The notes under the pieces were generated by a model. That model searched no databases. It was not told the origin of the DNA and saw only the letters and a program-made list of their open reading frames with translations. The position numbers and the translations under genes are program-made. From assembly GCA_002189035.1 (NCBI GenBank), contig CM007992.1, positions 1,860,001-1,924,000 of the forward strand: 64,000 nucleotides of DNA. Reading direction: 5' to 3'. This document shows, piece after piece, positions 1-12,404 of this stretch. Each line of letters begins with the position of its first letter. The first letter of the stretch is position 1. The DNA is from Utricularia gibba. Taxonomy: Eukaryota > Streptophyta > Magnoliopsida > Lamiales > Lentibulariaceae.

Positions 1-299
1 TTCCTACTCATGACATGTGAACTCTTCATCATTATCATAGCTTATAAATTTGATTTTTTCTCTTTTTTCCATTTCTACGTTTTGCAACAGGTTTTTGAGA
101 TTTGAATGATTTCTAACCTCAAAATTCTTCTTTTTTGAGTACATTCCTTGAGAATTGAAGTCTCAATATTACTTTCATCTTAGTTTTGATTCTACTCTAT
201 GGCTTTTATTGCTTGAGAATTTTTTAGATTTTTGTTTTTTTATTTTGAGAAGGCACTCCTTTTTATTTATTTTTATTTTTTTAGTAACTTGGAACACAT

Positions 300-2600
300 T
301 GATATGTCGAATGTGGATGAAGAAGATCCAGATCTCATATCTCCTGAAAAAGAGGATCCCAAACTTCCATTATGGCAAGTCATGTTGCATCATAGGAGAG
401 ATTGTGATACAAGAGGCAATACAGAAGTTAATTACACCTTTTGTGAGAAATCTTTTATTGCATCTTATGGATGAGTTCGAGCCCACATATTGAAGACCGG
501 TCAAAATGTAGGTGGGCATTTGAAGATTGATTCTGCGGCACCTGTTGAAATGAGGGAAATGAAGAATAAAGGAGTAGCTTTGATAGAAAGTAAAAAATCA
601 GCAACTACTGCAAAATCTGGTAATACTAAATTGGATCATGTAGTAACCAAACATGGATACTTTAGTGAGAGGAGTTAAAAGAAAAAGTTTGTAAAGGGTA
701 GACGAAATGCTCAAGAATCATGCACATGTGAAAGAGATGTTGGATGAATTGCAAGGTTTTTTTATTCTACTGGAATTCCTTTTAATGTATCTTGCGACCC
801 ATATTATGTAGGGGCATTTGAAGTTGCAGCAGCACTTCTTATTCTAGGTTACTAAATTACTAATTTTAATTATACTTTTCCTTACTTGTTTGATAAAGTT
901 ACGTTTTATATAGGCTACAAACCACGTGGATACAATGCTATGAGAAATAAGTTATTGCAAAATGAAAAGGTTCGAATTGACAACCTTTTACAAGTTTTTA
1001 GAAAAAATTGGAGACGAAGTTTGTTACTTTGGTAAGCAATGGGTGGACTGATTCACAAAAACGACCATTGATTAACTAGCTGTGAATGAGTGTGAAGTAC
1101 AATTTTTAAAAACTATTAATTGTGAGAGTGAGTTCAAAAATGCTGCACTTGTCACTTCATTGATGGAAAAGACAATCACGGAAATTGGGGCTTCAAACGT
1201 GGTACAAATAATAACTGATAATGCTAGTATTTGTAAGGCCGCTAGTGAGATGATAGAAGAAAAAATCCCAGAGGTAATGTAAATTTATATTTTATAGTCA
1301 TATTTATACAAATGTGTATTACTAATCTTTTCTTTAATATTGTAGATTTTTTGGACTCCATGTATACTGTATAGATTAGACTTGCTTTGTAAGGATATTT
1401 TCACCTATACTAAACAACTTGACTTATATGCAATGTGGATGGATTATGGTAACCATGGAGAAGATGAAAAATGATAAAGCAGTTTATCACAAGTCACAAA
1501 AGGAGATTTGCTTTATTTAAAAGATATTCTAAATTGAGATCATTGATAGTGGCAGAGACACATTTCGGTTCGATTATTGTCATGATGAGACGGTTTAAGA
1601 TAGTTAAACAAGAGTGGAAATCTATGGTTGTTAGTAATGAGTGGATTAATCTATGTGGATGTCGGAATGATGAGATAAGAAAGCAAGAAAATATGGTTAT
1701 ATGGTTTTGGATATACATTTTTGGGACTCCATTGATAATGTACTTTCTTTCACAGTGCCTATTTACTCTATGTTCAAAATCTCTGATAGAGATAAAGTTA
1801 GGCTTCACATGATTTACACTATGTGGCATTCCATGTTGGAAAAAGTGAAGAAAGCAATATATACTTTCGAAAAAAAGAATATTAATATGGAAAGTGATTT
1901 TTGGAAGATGACATATAGGATGGAACAATGTGACTCCATTGCATGCGTTGGGCTCACATTAAATCCTAGGTAAATTTTAGTTTGTATAAATATTTTGAGT
2001 TGTTAAGTATTGTAAATTTTGTTTTCTATTTGGTGATAGAAAGAAATGCTTGGCAGTATTTGGTGAGCTTGGAAGATATATGTATGTAAGATTTGAATTT
2101 AGCTCTTTGAATGCTATCGATGGACAATTATGGATGGAATTGAATGGCAGTCATGTTTTGGAATTGAAGTTAAGACACCTTTAATTCAATATCTTGTGTT
2201 CAGATTACTTTGTCTTGTCTCATCTTCATTGGCTTGTGAGAGAAACTGAAGCACTTACAAGTTCATACATTCAGCCAAAAGGAACATGTTAACTTCCAAA
2301 CAGGCAGAAGATCTTGTTTATGTGTATACTAATCTGCAACTCTTATCTTGGAAATCACTTGAGTATACTGAAGTGTCTCCAAGACATGGGATATTTTGGG
2401 TGAGTTGTGTGAGGTAAATGATTATAGCATTCTGGAAAAGAGTAACTTATTTTTGGATGAGCGTACTTTCGAGATAAATATGTTGGAACAAGAGATTGAT
2501 GAGTCTTAGGATGTCTCATTGTATGGAAAAGAACAAGGGAATGCTAATGAGAGTTGAATCATTGATGAAGACATTGATTTAGGATTAGATGTTGATTTTG
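300..2600 (+). pseudogene. Degenerate hAT transposase (DUF659 / hAT dimerisation type)
   Basis: Recognisable pieces of a plant hAT transposase lie in order on the + strand but in several frames with stops. A BED-zinc-finger-like segment falls at about 340-480 (one Trp and one Cys survive, the full zinc ligand set does not). A DUF659-like core follows, with the peptide VSNGWTDSQKRPLIN at 1032-1076 and an ITDNAS stretch near 1210. The central region (about 1340-1975) reads IFWTPC, then a VAET-H-x-S-I-VMMRRFK stretch, then W-DSIDNVLSF. A hAT C-terminal dimerisation segment (KRNMLTSKQAEDLVYV-like) lies at about 2275-2325. Such enzymes cut and paste hAT elements in the nucleus. Missing zinc ligands and many frameshifts make this copy dead. 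Terminal repeats were not located, and the 5' end may lie outside the window. Family call is confident; exact limits are not. Confidence 0.75.
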
Positions 2601-2889
2601 ATGTTTAGGCTAGCATAATTCATGCATATTTTGCTAAATTGAATTTTTCTGTTGTATTGTTTCATGTTTTTAAGTATTACCTTTTAAGTATTAATGAATG
2701 TTTTTAATTTAATTATTGTATTTAATAAATTAATTTTACTCTAATGTATATATACTTTAAATAATGCATATTTAATGCCCATATAAATCGAATTTGTAAA
2801 ATCAACAAACCTCACACCACACACCCTGAATCTCGCACTTCGCATCCATCTTTGTGCAATCTAGGGAATTATTCGGCACCACGTTGTTG

Positions 2890-3275
2890 CCGCATAGTTG
2901 AGTGATGGCAGTGCTAGCAATGTGGCATTACCACGTCCTGGAGCAACCAAAATACCAGTTCTTACCCTCCCTGCACCATACGGATGGACAATTCAAGCTG
3001 TAGGACAAGATCCATTTGTGGCATCTTTGAGCATTTCACCACCATCCTATGTTCAAATGGCAGATATGGAGAAAAAGTAGTAGTTTCTGGTTCAGGAGCA
3101 GATGGTGTGGCATCAGTACAGACAAAATGGAATGCAAGGCCAAGCTAGTTTGGCAAAAATCAGGAAAGGCGGCAGGTATTATCCTTTGGCATACAGCGGA
3201 TGATGCCACCCTATGGAATGCTGCCTGTGAGCGGTGTGGGATCGCCCCCTGCTGCTGGTTATCACTATACTACTT
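2890..3275 (+). pseudogene. C-terminal fragment resembling a plant clathrin-assembly (AP180/ANTH-like) protein
   Basis: An open stretch reads a Pro-rich segment followed by DPFVASLSISPPSYVQMADM and EKK, then two in-frame stops near 3077. The same frame then resumes with FLVQEQMVWHQYRQNGMQGQ up to about 3160. A one-base shift gives a Met/Pro/Gly-rich tail (MMPPYGMLPVSGVG). A DPF motif plus this tail layout is what I recall from the C-termini of plant AP180/ANTH clathrin-assembly proteins, which load coat onto membranes. Plant ARF-GAPs of the AGD14 type are an alternative. There is no ANTH domain, so this is a broken terminal exon or retrocopy. The family assignment is from memory and weak. Confidence 0.35.
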
Positions 3276-3279
3276 TTTA

Positions 3280-6200
3280 CTGATCGTCAGTTGGATATCT
3301 ATATTCTTTCGATTCAAATTTACCATCACGCCAATTCCGTGCTTTATTTGTCTATTAAAAAGATTTGCTTTCGGTGCTTCCTATCATTCAGCATTTGCAA
3401 GTAACCCAAAACCAGTGTCCCATGGCTGGTGTTCAACACCCATCTAAACTACTATGATGCTAATAGTGGTTGATGTTTGCTACTTGGATGGCCTTCTACT
3501 GAGGCTCCCTCAGTAAGAGATCACATCATTCTCAATCATAGACTAATGAGATCAAGAGAGGTTTCACAGAGAAGTAATTTGCAGCTAGTGAATGGACAAG
3601 AAGGAAAAGACGAATTACCTCTAACTATAGACATCAAGACACTCAACCTTACGTATTCCTTCTGCCTTTGCCTTCTTCCAAGAGCTTTCATGGATCCCTA
3701 GGATTGGTTAGTGATGTTATTCATTTTTACTTTGTTTTTTAGTTGGTCCTTTTTGTTCTGTATATTTGGCCCTTCGGACTCCAAGCTTTGAATGAAAACA
3801 TCCACGTCTGAGCTATACAGAGACAAACGATTGGACTCATTCTTGTGTTGGGTTTAAACTCGAAATAACTTGAAATGTCTTTATCTGTGTTTGCCTTATC
3901 CGTGTAATCCACTTCCAGCATGTTCTCTTTAGCCACTTTTTGCCGGGTCATTTAGCAAGATGGTCATCTCACATTTTTCTCACTCATTCAGTTAAAAAAA
4001 AATGTATAATGATCAAATTTTTTACACAGTTTTGACCATTTTTCTAATGCATTCAAGTAGTAGCAGTACATAAAATTGATTTGATTGATATTTATTCTTT
4101 TTATTTTTATCTAATTAGGCAATGCACAAAGTGAAATCCATTTTTCCACCATGATTCGTTTAATTCATGGTGGAATTGGGAAAATAATAGAATCAAAATC
4201 CTAATCAATTCATATTGAAAAAGATAAAAAATAATTGATAAAAAATAATTTTTTTTCTCGAAATGATTGTTCATTAGGAAAAGAGGAATTGGTGAAATCC
4301 TCAAACTACCTACTCTCCATAATCAAGTTCTTTCTAAACATAAAGCAACTCCATTAATTCGATAATCATTTTAAAATCTATTTTGGGAATTGATTGTTCC
4401 ATTGATCCAACTCTCCTCCCCAGTAAATATATACTTAAAAGAAGCTCCTCTTTCCCCTCGTTATAAAGTGGCATCTGGTTCGTCAACAAGCGGAGTGACG
4501 CAACACATTCTTATTGGAGTTTTTATTGTACTTTCTTTGAGTTGATTTCGTCCCATATGAGAGTGGAATGTACAAAATGCGAATCACGGTGCTTTGGGGA
4601 GTCTTGTTCATTCTACTGAAATCCGAGCTGATACAATACAATTCAATCAACTACTTCAGATTCGGATTCAAGAGATTCCAAAAGGAAATACTATGAAATA
4701 TCTAGGTCTGATTTGTTAATCTGGATAGAAAATAATTGGATTAGAATTATTTAGAATATTTGATTGATTTAGTTTACAAATTTTTCATGTTTCATACATA
4801 GTAAATATGAAAGTATTAAAACAATAAGAGAGATTTTCTAAATTCAACATATTGGTAAATTCAAAAAAATCGATATAAATAGAAATTTTGAATTTATATC
4901 AAATCTAGAATTAAAGTGTCTCTATTATCAAATTCATCATATGAAGTTTATGTTCAATAAAAAACTAATGTCATACGATATACCAAACACAACCTAATTT
5001 CTACCATTTTCATTACCACTCCTATTGGTGCTATTATCCTTAAGTTCGAAATAGGAGAGCCCTCTCACTATGTTCAAGCCCGTTTGTGAGAATAGTAGCT
5101 CCTCTACTTAATGGTGATTCTACAAGTGCATAAAAATCATCTAACTAATAAAATAAAATCATTTTTACGGAAATTTTTTAGTGAAATTTTTTTAAAACAA
5201 TAATTCAAAAATAACTGAAAACGAAATAAAAAATTAGGCCTTCTTAGTAGGTACTTGAGACCAATTCAAGATTCTCTCACACTTTATTTAGGTTATATGG
5301 TATTAAAGAGTCTTTTACATTGATAAATAAAACATTGCGAAAAATAGAAGCAAACCTCAAATTAAATATCAATAACATAATAACTCAATCACATATGCAA
5401 GACTTTTGCAAACAAAGCTTGATTGCAAATCCTTAGCCATAAGCGATCACACATGCGTGTTCGAATTTGACACACAATAATTGATGATAACGACATGAAA
5501 TGAATCAAAAGATGCTAGACTCGGTTCAAGATTCTTAGACTGACTTTAAGAGTTCGGTCTCTCCAACAGTTTAATGTTTAGGTCCTTATATAGAAGTAGA
5601 GATTTACTTGGCTTTTTTTATGGTCTCCTATCAAATCTTCTATCTAAATTTTTTTAGATAAGATCTAATTTTATCTTAATCGAGAATCTTCAATTGAGTC
5701 TTTATTCGAATAATTCAAATCTTTGACAGCATCCAGTCCACTCTAATTTCTTCAAATATAGGTTGATATTACCCTATAAAAGCAGAAAATACATTGTCTC
5801 TTCAAGAAGATCATATTAGTGTAAAAGATATAAAATTTATCTAAAAACATAGAAAAAGTGAAATAAAAGATATGTAAAATTAATCTAGGAGAATTATAGA
5901 AAACACAAATATAAGTAACAAAAATCACTTATCAACGCTACTCTAAGATGTCAAAGAAGACTTGATCCCATTCAGACCTTGGTGTATTAAATTATCTTGA
6001 ATTAAATATGCACTCAAGTTTTTTTTAGAGACACTTTAATTAGAAGTTTGTCAAGCATGAGTCGCCATATACACTATAAACATAAACCCTTTTTTATGTG
6101 TATATTGTATACATCCATGCAACTATTGAAACACATAAGAGATTGAATAGTCTTTGATAACACACAAATTTTCATGTTTTAGGATATGAAAAATTATAAA

Positions 6201-6280
6201 TTTTTAATTATGTTTAAGTGTTTATTTTATATTTTTAAGTGTTTTTATGTAATTTAGTAAAATGTAATTTTTGGTGTGAT
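3280..6280. other. AT-rich intergenic sequence, no gene recognised
   Basis: The first 500 bases may be the 3' untranslated continuation of the clathrin-assembly-like fragment. The rest is AT-rich with only short chance reading frames on both strands. I see no domain, terminal repeat pair or RNA gene. Confidence 0.5.
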
Positions 6281-6282
6281 TA

Positions 6283-6310
6283 GTGGGCTAAATCAAAGGA
6301 TTTAGCCCAC
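6283..6310. repeat. Perfect 12-bp inverted repeat with 4-base loop
   Basis: The 12 bases at 6283-6294 (GTGGGCTAAATC) are the exact reverse complement of 6299-6310, separated by AAAG. This would form a tight hairpin in DNA or RNA. It is not followed by a T-run, and no neighbouring gene explains it. It could be a transposon terminus remnant. Confidence 0.8.
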
Positions 6311-9160
6311 CCCATCTCTAACCCAATTTCGGAGTCTAGTAGCAATCTAAAAGTCAAGAAAATATCTGAATTTTGTGCAAGTCACTAGGCTGCAGGAGGG
6401 GCAATGAGTACACTGTCATACCGGCAGTCTGCAAGTCAAGGCTAGGAGCAGCAGATTTGTTAGAGAATGTACTTGACTTGGGCAGTGGGAGGCGAGAGAA
6501 AGAGGAGAGAAGAGAGAGTCGCCAAAAGGAGAGCTCACCCAGAATTTTCAAAACACACACGAGGGAGTTTCCCCCCACCTCGAACAGGAAAAATACCGAA
6601 GGAGAAGGAGAAAGAAAGGGAATTTTTTTTGGAGAAGAAACTCCAGTGTGAAGGAAGAAGATCAAGACCCAATTCAGCACCACTGTTTCGGCCTGTGAAC
6701 AGTGGCAGATGGAAATCAAGACACTTACTGCTTTATTTTAGTTTGTTGATATTTTTAGCTTTTGCACCCAATTTCTACAAGATGTTCTCAACATTTTCGT
6801 TGTTTTATGTCAATGCCATCACTTTTTACCTTCAAAGTATGAGTAGCTAAGGAGTCTATGAGTGCTTTAAGGTGAAGAATGGTGATGTGGGTCTAGGAGT
6901 CTCAATAAAATTCACCATTATCTCTTAGCTCTTGTTTCTATCAAGCCATAGATCGACCTAAGGAGGGGGAATAAGTAGCTTCACAACTTAGATGTTTGAT
7001 TTAGAGGTAGACCAACAAATCAAGATGGGAGCAGTAAGTGTTAGTACGGGGTAGAACCAGTGGAATCGGGTAAATCTAATTTTATATGTTTTGCATGCAT
7101 GTGGACCTAATTGCAAGGTTGGTGATGATATGGAGGACTAGCTTAGCCGAAAATATGATGAATGACATGAGTAGACTTAAGTTATTTAAAGTTATGAGTG
7201 TAGGAACATGGTAGATTAAATTAGGAATTTTAGCACCACACCACCTGTAAATACTTAAAGCACCTTAATATTATTTTGAGTTAGAACTATTACTTGTTAC
7301 CTTAGCGTTAAGATGTGATATTGTTTATTGATCTTGTTTACCGCACTTATTTACCACTGTTGTTCCGAGCTTAGACTAAAACTACAATTATTTTGAATTC
7401 TGCATCTACTAAAATACATGATAAGCACAAGCTCCTTGTGATCGACCTCGAATTCCACTATACACTTTATGTTTAATTTGTATTTTGTGAGAATTAGGAA
7501 CTATACGAAAATTTGGTTTTATTACAACGACATTCTAAAATTTCCGTTTATCGGTCTTTTAATTCGTTATATATATATATATATATATATCATTAATAAT
7601 TTGTCAAACCCATGTCCAAGGCTTGGAACATGTAAGATGAGACCATCAAATTTTAATATGTTAATACAAGAATTTGAGGTTCTCTTTTACCTACCATGTT
7701 GATTTCACTAGACTTATACATGAAATAGCTAGATAGTGTGCTTCTAAGGTTGTGTAAATACTAAACAAGAAACTAGTCGCAACTCATGACTTCACAAAAT
7801 AATGTAAAATTAACAATGGCACAACAAAACTTTTTTTAATAGTGAACTTAACATAGGCTCAAACATGTGATGGCCTGATGATCAAACATACTGATAGCCT
7901 TCATTACTTCAAACACACACTAGAAGCATACTCAAAACAGCTTATACACAAGGTTCAATCTCAACATAAGTTGAACCTAAGCATTATCTTTAGGTTGGTC
8001 ACATAACCTGCATTTCTCCTGCCCCTCTCTTAGATCAGGATAGAAATAGATTAGTTATATTATTGGATCGAAAGTACTAGTATATAATTAGAAAATATAG
8101 TTTTATAAGGGATTCCAATGTGTGCATTTAGTTATATTGTTTTCAAGTGATTTCAAAAGATATAGAAACTATACATATGAAGCTGAAATTTTATAAATAT
8201 CATAAAGTGGAATAACTAGTCAATACAAAAATTACATGTATCATAGAAAATAGTTTTTCTTTTCCAAAAATTATTCTTGTAAAGTAATTTTTAGGTACTC
8301 ACCAACACTTATCCCACTCAACTTGATTTTATCCTTCATTACAATTTTTCTAAGAATTTATTTGCATCATCAGCACGTATTTCAGATTAAAATTTTCTAA
8401 TCACTATCTTAGTGTATGTTCTAGATTATAGTGCATTGCTTGCTATCCCTCTTATGCTTCTATCAAAACTCGAAAAAGGTTATTATAGTAATAAAGGGTA
8501 TGCGATTGCAAAGGCCTCAAACACTTCACAACTTGCCAATAGTTCTTCTGTTTTTTTCCTCCTATTTCCCTTTTATTATGAACTAAAAGTTTCCTTGGGG
8601 AAGTTTTATTTCCCTCTTATGCTACTCATGTTTTCTTGAAAATTTTCCCAATGAACTAAGAGTTCTAGCATTCTTTATAAAAATGACCAAACGCCCGATA
8701 TTGTCTCCCTAATTAGTAGAACTCCCCAAACATGTAACCCAATTGAACTTGGAAAATTTAAAGAAAATAACATAATCTACTTTCCTAAGTCCTTGCACAA
8801 GTATTCGCAAAAGAAGATGAAAAAAATAGTTATTTTCTTATAGGTTTCAGATATTGTCTAGAAAATTTGAAAAAAACTATTTAATGGCATAAAATCCAAA
8901 TGAAGTAGGTTATTTCAAAATTAACATGTTCAGATGGAAAAAGATTGCCATTCACTACTTTTTTCTATCCTTTATCTATATACTTCTTGTCCAAATGGCT
9001 TTCTTTTCCATTTGCTAAAAGTATGGAATCTTGAGTTACTAATTTTTCCATATGGGGAAATTTGAAATATTCTTGAATGATATTCAATAAAAAATAATTC
9101 AAGAAAAGTTAATATAGCAATACTTCAAGTAGGTATTGCTCTAAAATTGGAATCAAATAA
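6311..9160. other. Intergenic sequence with purine-rich patch and microsatellite, no gene recognised
   Basis: A more GC-rich, purine-rich patch at about 6470-6640 gives overlapping open frames on both strands with low-complexity Arg/Glu/Ser proteins. I treat these as composition artefacts. It resembles an untranslated leader or LTR fragment but has no identifiable partner. The remainder is AT-rich without recognisable coding or RNA genes. Confidence 0.45.
7568..7590. repeat. (TA)n microsatellite
   Basis: An uninterrupted TA dinucleotide tract of about 23 bases, likely length-variable between individuals. Confidence 0.9.
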
Positions 9161-9531
9161 TGTTGGTATTGCAATTAGGTAATGCTTTGATAATATAAGA
9201 GTGAAGATGGGTAGAAACAATGTATGAATTTTTGAGATATCGGTAGGCGAGGTTTATTTGGTTCAATTGGTCACCAGGTGCCATCCGCCTTGGAATCTTC
9301 TGACTCCTTTGTTGAATGACAGACCCATGAATGAGGATACAAATGTGTTGAATGAAAAAAACGTGAATGAGGATGCAAACGATTGCATACAGAAAAGAAG
9401 ATGAAATTTTTATTATATACTAGTATTGTATAATTATATTCATTTTTCTTTTTTTTCCTTTCGTTTGTATATATAATATTGTGTTCATTTTCTTTTACAA
9501 GAGAATAAATCCAAAATCATGTTCTTCTTCA

Positions 9532-9543
9532 TGGTATCAGAGC
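9532..9543 (+). other. Primer-binding site for initiator Met tRNA
   Basis: TGGTATCAGAGC is the standard plant Ty1/copia primer-binding site, complementary to the 3' end of initiator methionine tRNA. It sits just after a CA dinucleotide that can end the 5' LTR and 83 bases before the gag start codon. Confidence 0.9.
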
Positions 9544-9625
9544 CATCATTCATCACACTTTTGCATAACCCATTTTTTGTTCTCTTCATCATATATTGAC
9601 ACTTATCTTTTCCTCTTCATTGGAT

Positions 9626-10610
9626 ATGGAGGAATTTACTAATCAAAATCTCATTGGTTCTCTCGGTTCTTCTTCAAAGACCAATGACTCGAAGTCTATT
9701 GTGATATTTGGGGAAAATGATCTCTATAATCCTACCTACCTTGCTGCTACTACTGATAACCCAGGGTCTAAATTGGCAAATTTCCTCTTAGTTCTACAAA
9801 TTTTAAGGATGAGCCGTCTAGTCATGCTAGCCCTAAATTACAAAGATAAGCTTGGCTTTATTAATGGTGAAACTATAATGCCATTACTTGATTCTGCTAA
9901 TATTCGTTCTTGGAATAATGTTGATAGTCTTGTATGCTCTTGGTTGCTAAACGGTATGCATATTGACTTGACAAAGAATTTTACAAAAGCATTTAAGGCT
10001 TGCAAATAATGGTTATCATTGGATCCTCATTTTGGAAAACGTAGCACAGCTACTATTTTTCATCTCTTCAAGGACATGATTTGCTTGACTCATTTCTTAT
10101 CTGGTTTGAATGATTCGTTTGGAGTATCCTCTAATTTGACGATGGCCATGGATAAAGCACCCTCCTTAGATGAGGTCTTCTCAATTATGCTGAATGCTAA
10201 AACTCTTCGTCTTAAAGATTCGATGCTCTCTGGCTCCATCTTGATGGGAAAGATGGCACCTATTGATATCTTTTCTCATGAGAATGTACTCATGAAAAAA
10301 ATCTGTGGAAAAGAAGAATCGTTATTGTACAAAATGCAAGAAAAATGGTCATTTGAAAGAGACTTGTTTCAAAGGAGTGTTAGAATTTAAATGGCCTAAT
10401 TGGTACTTGAAACTTTCGAAGCAGCCAACAAGAGGAAATCAAGGGCAAAATACTCATTCTCATGCTCATTGCACAACCAACATACTTAACTCTATTGTTG
10501 TTATAGGTTTTATTAATCCACCATCCAATTCTATTAACACATCATCAGTTGGGGATCTTGCTTGTAGTGTAGGTATCAACTTTGAAATTGCATACTTTAT
10601 TAAGCAATAA
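9626..10610 (+). pseudogene. gag: Ty1/copia gag polyprotein, broken
   Basis: Gag packages the retroelement RNA into virus-like particles in the cytoplasm. The ATG at 9626 opens a frame with the copia gag N-terminal signature: a TDNPG stretch, then YKDKLGFINGETIMP, then W-N-x-V-x-S-WLLN. It stops at 10009. The middle of gag (FLSGLNDSFGVSSNL) continues in another frame from 10019. A third frame carries a perfect CCHC zinc knuckle, CTKCKKNGHLKETC, at 10326-10367. At least two frameshifts therefore separate recognisable segments. It is followed by a vestige of the protease only. Confidence 0.75.
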
Positions 10611-11000
10611 GTCATGAGAGCTACTCGACTACACCTTCCGCCACGAGATCAAACCAAGCCCAATGTTGCTGGTGTTGGAGATTTTATTGGTAATGCTTTA
10701 AACCTTAGCTTGCACCCTTTATGTTTTGGAAATGCTGCTTGTTATTCTAGTACAGCTAAGTGCATGCTCACCCATGATTCTGATACATCTTCTATGAAAT
10801 CTTGGGAATAGGTAGTAGACATTGGAGCCACTTCACCTTGTTAGGTTTCTCGTAGATATCGCATGCCAGAAATGCAGTGGAATTTAAAATTTTTTCGAGA
10901 TACCCCAAACATAGATCTTGGAATACAGTATACGTCAAATAAAGAGACATTAAAAATATCTTTTAGTGGACTCCATTGTTCACCAATCATTAACACTAGA

Positions 11001-11375
11001 ATGCAATCTCTCTGAGGCTTCTCAGTCCTTCCCTTTCTATCACAGAGTACGGTTCAAGTGGCTTGGTGTCAACAAGATGCGACGTATATAGCTTTGGCGT
11101 ACTCTTAATGGAAGTCTTTACCCGAAAAAGACCTTGTGACACGGAATTTGTAGAGAATGATTGAAGCTTGAGAGACCTGATAAAAGAGTCCATATCTGAT
11201 GGAATTTTACACATTGTGGATCAAAGATTATTCAACCCCGATGATGTATACATATCCATGAAGTTAAGCTGCCTATCATCCGTGATGGAGTTATCATTGA
11301 AGTGTTCAGTGGAGAATCCCAATGAAAGAATCACCATGAAAACCATATCACATGGGTTCAAGAACGTCTTTGTAA
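11001..11375 (+). pseudogene. Orphan kinase C-terminal exon of an LRR receptor kinase
   Basis: This matches the last exon of copies A and C closely, together with the 3' part of the preceding intron (11001-11045, acceptor CACAG before 11046). It encodes kinase subdomains IX-XI (YGSSGLVSTRCDVYSFGVLL onward). Lesions: a TTA codon changed to TGA at 11162-11164 inside the ENDLSLRDL segment, and loss of about 18 bases near 11340. The position equivalent to the normal stop is 11373-11375. Everything upstream of the intron is absent, so this is the tail of a lost fifth copy, cut at its intron beside the truncated copia element. Confidence 0.85.
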
Positions 11376-11459
11376 GAAAAGAGCTCCCAACATTTTTCTT
11401 CATAGTCATCAGTATGGTACCCAGAGAAGTAGGCTCCTTCTCCTAAATGCTTTTATTAC

Positions 11460-12140
11460 TTTAGTTTGGGGTGCTAAGCCATGAGGCCTAGTAAAATAAC
11501 TAGGAAAATGGGATTATGTAACACATATACCATTCTTATTTTTTATTATTAAAATGATAAATTAATACTCCTAGAAAAACACATTTAATTCTTAGTTCTC
11601 AGAACTAGAATATAAAATTCTTATTTTAAAGATAATTTACCAATACAGAATAATTCTTATTCTAATATATATATATATATATTATTTTATTTTATTTCTA
11701 TTATTGTGTAGTCAAATAATTGAGTTGCAGAAATCTTTTTCACATCGGCCAAAATGTCTATTCTCGATTTTTTTTCTTCAAAAAAATAACAACGGAAATA
11801 ATAACTATACCGCATCGACAAAACAAAAAAAGCCAAGAAAAAGCAGTCTAATGAAAAGTGGTTGAATGTGAGCACTAATACACGTGCTTAGACCTAAGCG
11901 GCAATTGTCACTGTCAATTTATCTCACATAAACCAAGTCAAAATATATGAGACATGTGACTGCTATTCGTATCAAATAATTACTGATGAGTGACTACACT
12001 TAATAATTACATGATGCTAACACATAAATTGAAAACAATTGAGTTATATATCTTGTGAAACCAAAATTTATTGGTTTATATGTACATGACTATATTAATA
12101 TATATATTTAATTTATTTTATCAATTTTTGTTCAATGAAT
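11460..12140. repeat. Cluster-specific 3' spacer repeat (copy 1) and AT-rich spacer
   Basis: A segment containing GTGCTAAGCCATGAGG, followed by an AT-rich stretch with ACACATTTAATTCTTAG and AATATAAAATTCTTATTTTA, recurs downstream of copy A (about 15995-16200) and copy C (about 26710-26860). It therefore belongs to the duplicated gene unit. A short AT microsatellite lies near 11667-11682. No gene is seen. Confidence 0.7.
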
Positions 12141-12142
12141 AA

Positions 12143-12404
12143 ATGACTTTACCGTATAAATCATATTGCTCTTTGGATGATTCAGGTATGAACGAGTCTA
12201 AAAGTCAAACTCTCCCACTTTCTCGAAAAGGAGAAATTTTCCACTGCACCCGCATTGCACTAATTTGGTTCCCTTATGAACGAAACACAACGCAAACACA
12301 TGTATGTGATGTGTCGTTTGGTAAACACATGTATAAAGCGAGCGGTATTACTAAGCTAAGCCCCACTGCCTGGTCGTGATCATCATTTGAGTTGTCCGGA
12401 GGAA
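12143..12404 (+). promoter_or_regulatory. Promoter region of receptor-kinase copy A (W-box core and TATA box)
   Basis: It carries AGTCAA at 12203-12208, which on the other strand reads TTGACT, the core of a WRKY-binding W-box. TATAAAG at 12332-12338 lies 73 bases before the start codon. Both, and the sequence between them, are shared with copy D, and mostly with copy C. Function is inferred from conservation and known W-box biology. Confidence 0.55.

Larger units (their letters stand above)
9161..10860 (+). mobile_element. Truncated Ty1/copia LTR retrotransposon (5' LTR end, PBS, gag, start of protease)
   Basis: A probable 5' LTR ends at about 9531. A TGTTGG start at 9161 is possible but unproven, and a TATA-like tract lies near 9468. 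A textbook copia primer-binding site, a gag gene and the first residues of a retropepsin (VVDIGAT, near 10812-10833) follow. Integrase, reverse transcriptase, RNase H and the 3' LTR are all missing, because recognisable retroelement sequence stops by about 10860. From about 11001 the DNA is instead a receptor-kinase tail. The element therefore lost its 3' four-fifths by deletion. Confidence 0.7.

Noticed and set aside
1494-1928. 144-residue open frame on the minus strand
   Set aside because: It is the antisense shadow of the hAT transposase central region and has no domain of its own.
6354-6850. Overlapping open frames on both strands, up to 127 residues
   Set aside because: They are low-complexity Arg/Glu/Ser or Ser/Leu sequences from a purine-rich patch, with no domain and no start context.
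9305-9385. Two similar GAATGAGGATNCAAA words looking like a short tandem array
   Set aside because: Only two units are present and they fall in the presumed copia LTR. It is not a CRISPR or satellite.
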